A stretch of DNA of 64,000 nt from Mycobacterium barrassiae (lineage in GTDB: Bacteria > Actinomycetota > Actinomycetes > Mycobacteriales > Mycobacteriaceae), in contig NZ_JACKUK010000017.1 in NCBI RefSeq assembly GCF_025822765.1, positions 22,615 to 86,614 on the forward strand, written 5' to 3'. The notes beneath the pieces were generated by a model. The model had not been told where the DNA came from. It made no database searches and was given only the letters and a program-made list of their open reading frames with translations. Position 1 is the stretch's first letter. Each line of letters begins with the position of its first letter. Position numbers and translations under genes: made by a program. Below, one piece after another: positions 63,781 through 64,000 of this stretch.

Positions 63781-63840
63781 GCGACCAGACGCAAACTGCC
63801 CCAACACGCCCAGCGAAATGGGCACTTTGCGTCTGCTCGT
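63781..63840. repeat. Inverted repeat, second GAGCAGACG-family copy
   Basis: Arms 63781-63801 and 63820-63840 match at 18 of 21 positions around an 18-nt loop; both contain CAGACGCAAA. It starts 8 nt after rlmB and likely ends its transcript. The outer arm sequence matches the element at 30064-30127. Confidence 0.8.
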
Positions 63841-63852
63841 GAGAGGTGTCTA

Positions 63853-64000
63853 GTGTCCTGAGTCATTAATTGACCGTTAGCGGTTAGACTTGGTGGGTGC
63901 CGAACCCTGTTGCGCCGGTTGTGCGCTTGACCGAGGATGAGCGTTCTGAGTTGGTGTCGTGGTCGAGGCGGTCGAATAGTGCTAATGCCTTGGCGATGAG
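63853..64000 (+). mobile_element. Left end of an IS630-like insertion sequence (cut by window)
   Basis: After TA at 63851-63852 the sequence changes to GTGTCCTGAGTCATTAATTG and less GC-rich DNA, then a transposase start. Insertion at TA is typical for IS630/Tc1. The right end and the terminal repeat partner lie outside the window. Confidence 0.7.
63897..64000 (+). CDS. IS630-family transposase, N-terminal fragment
   Basis: GTG 63897 opens VPNPVAPVVRLTEDERSEL and SWSRRSNSANALAM before the window ends (34 codons). This resembles the N terminus of IS630-family transposases, which continue with a helix-turn-helix and a DDE domain. Codon use (AAT, GCT, TTG) is weaker in GC than the host genes. 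Confidence 0.7.
   Translation, partial: MPNPVAPVVRLTEDERSELVSWSRRSNSANALAM

Overview
The window is high-GC actinobacterial DNA with a clearly mycobacterial gene order. The landmarks are topA, a membrane cyclase, holB, tRNA-Thr, ppa, dacB, a DUF2342 protease, tilS, hpt, lpqG, ephA, ftsH, folE-P-B-K, panC-D, coaX, lysS, lsr2, clpC1, lpqF, mhuD, mutY/canB, disA, radA, lpqE, carD, ispF, cysS and rlmB. Lsr2, MhuD, CarD, DisA and the LpqE/F/G lipoproteins point to Mycobacterium sensu lato. The espACD/esxVW genes that lie between hpt and ftsH in M. tuberculosis are absent, and several extra enzymes are present. This suggests an environmental, probably rapid-growing Mycolicibacterium. The species cannot be fixed from the sequence alone.

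Layout. (1) 1-5.9 kb: topA (5' end cut by the window), a six-helix adenylate cyclase, holB and tRNA-Thr(CGU). (2) 5.9-22.3 kb, accessory: a CMD-family protein, galE coupled to a polytopic membrane protein, an amidohydrolase with its TetR regulator, and a tightly coupled three-gene operon encoding a Pls/PosA-type NRPS-like synthetase, an M1 peptidase and a flippase-like membrane protein. These are followed by TerC under a yybP-ykoY riboswitch, an EstB-like hydrolase, two small secreted proteins and uraD. (3) 22.4-34.3 kb: ppa, a DUF6159-like membrane protein, dacB-protease-tilS-hpt, a molybdopterin oxidoreductase, lpqG, ephA and ftsH. (4) 34.4-41.7 kb: a folate and pantothenate/CoA run, folE-folP-folB-folK-DUF3180-DUF6779-DUF2520-panC-panD-coaX, mostly with overlapping or abutting ends. 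(5) 41.7-49.6 kb: a D-threonine-aldolase-like enzyme, lysS, lsr2 (behind a 12-codon leaderless ORF), clpC1, and a cobalamin-riboswitch cobalt-uptake locus, cbtB-cbtA-phosphatase. (6) 49.6-63.8 kb: lpqF, mhuD, an alpha/beta hydrolase, a GlxA-type regulator, a hydrolase-cyclase fusion, mutY/canB, a membrane protein, disA, radA, lpqE, carD, ispF (no ispD), cysS and rlmB. The window ends inside an IS630-like element.

Recurrent regulation. Seventeen start codons lie 5-8 nt behind a TANNNT -10 hexamer, the arrangement expected of leaderless mycobacterial transcripts. Many genes within operons overlap as GTGA or ATGA. Three long intergenic inverted repeats, of two families, separate transcription units.

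Most interesting items: the polyamino-acid-synthetase-like operon, whose A-domain residues read as a lysine-type code; the leaderless micro-ORF stop/start-coupled to lsr2; the terC riboswitch, in which one CCTCC strand can pair either with the aptamer or with the ribosome-binding site; the missing ispD; the overlapping divergent start codons of mutY and canB; and a cyclase whose hydrolase domain has lost its catalytic residues.
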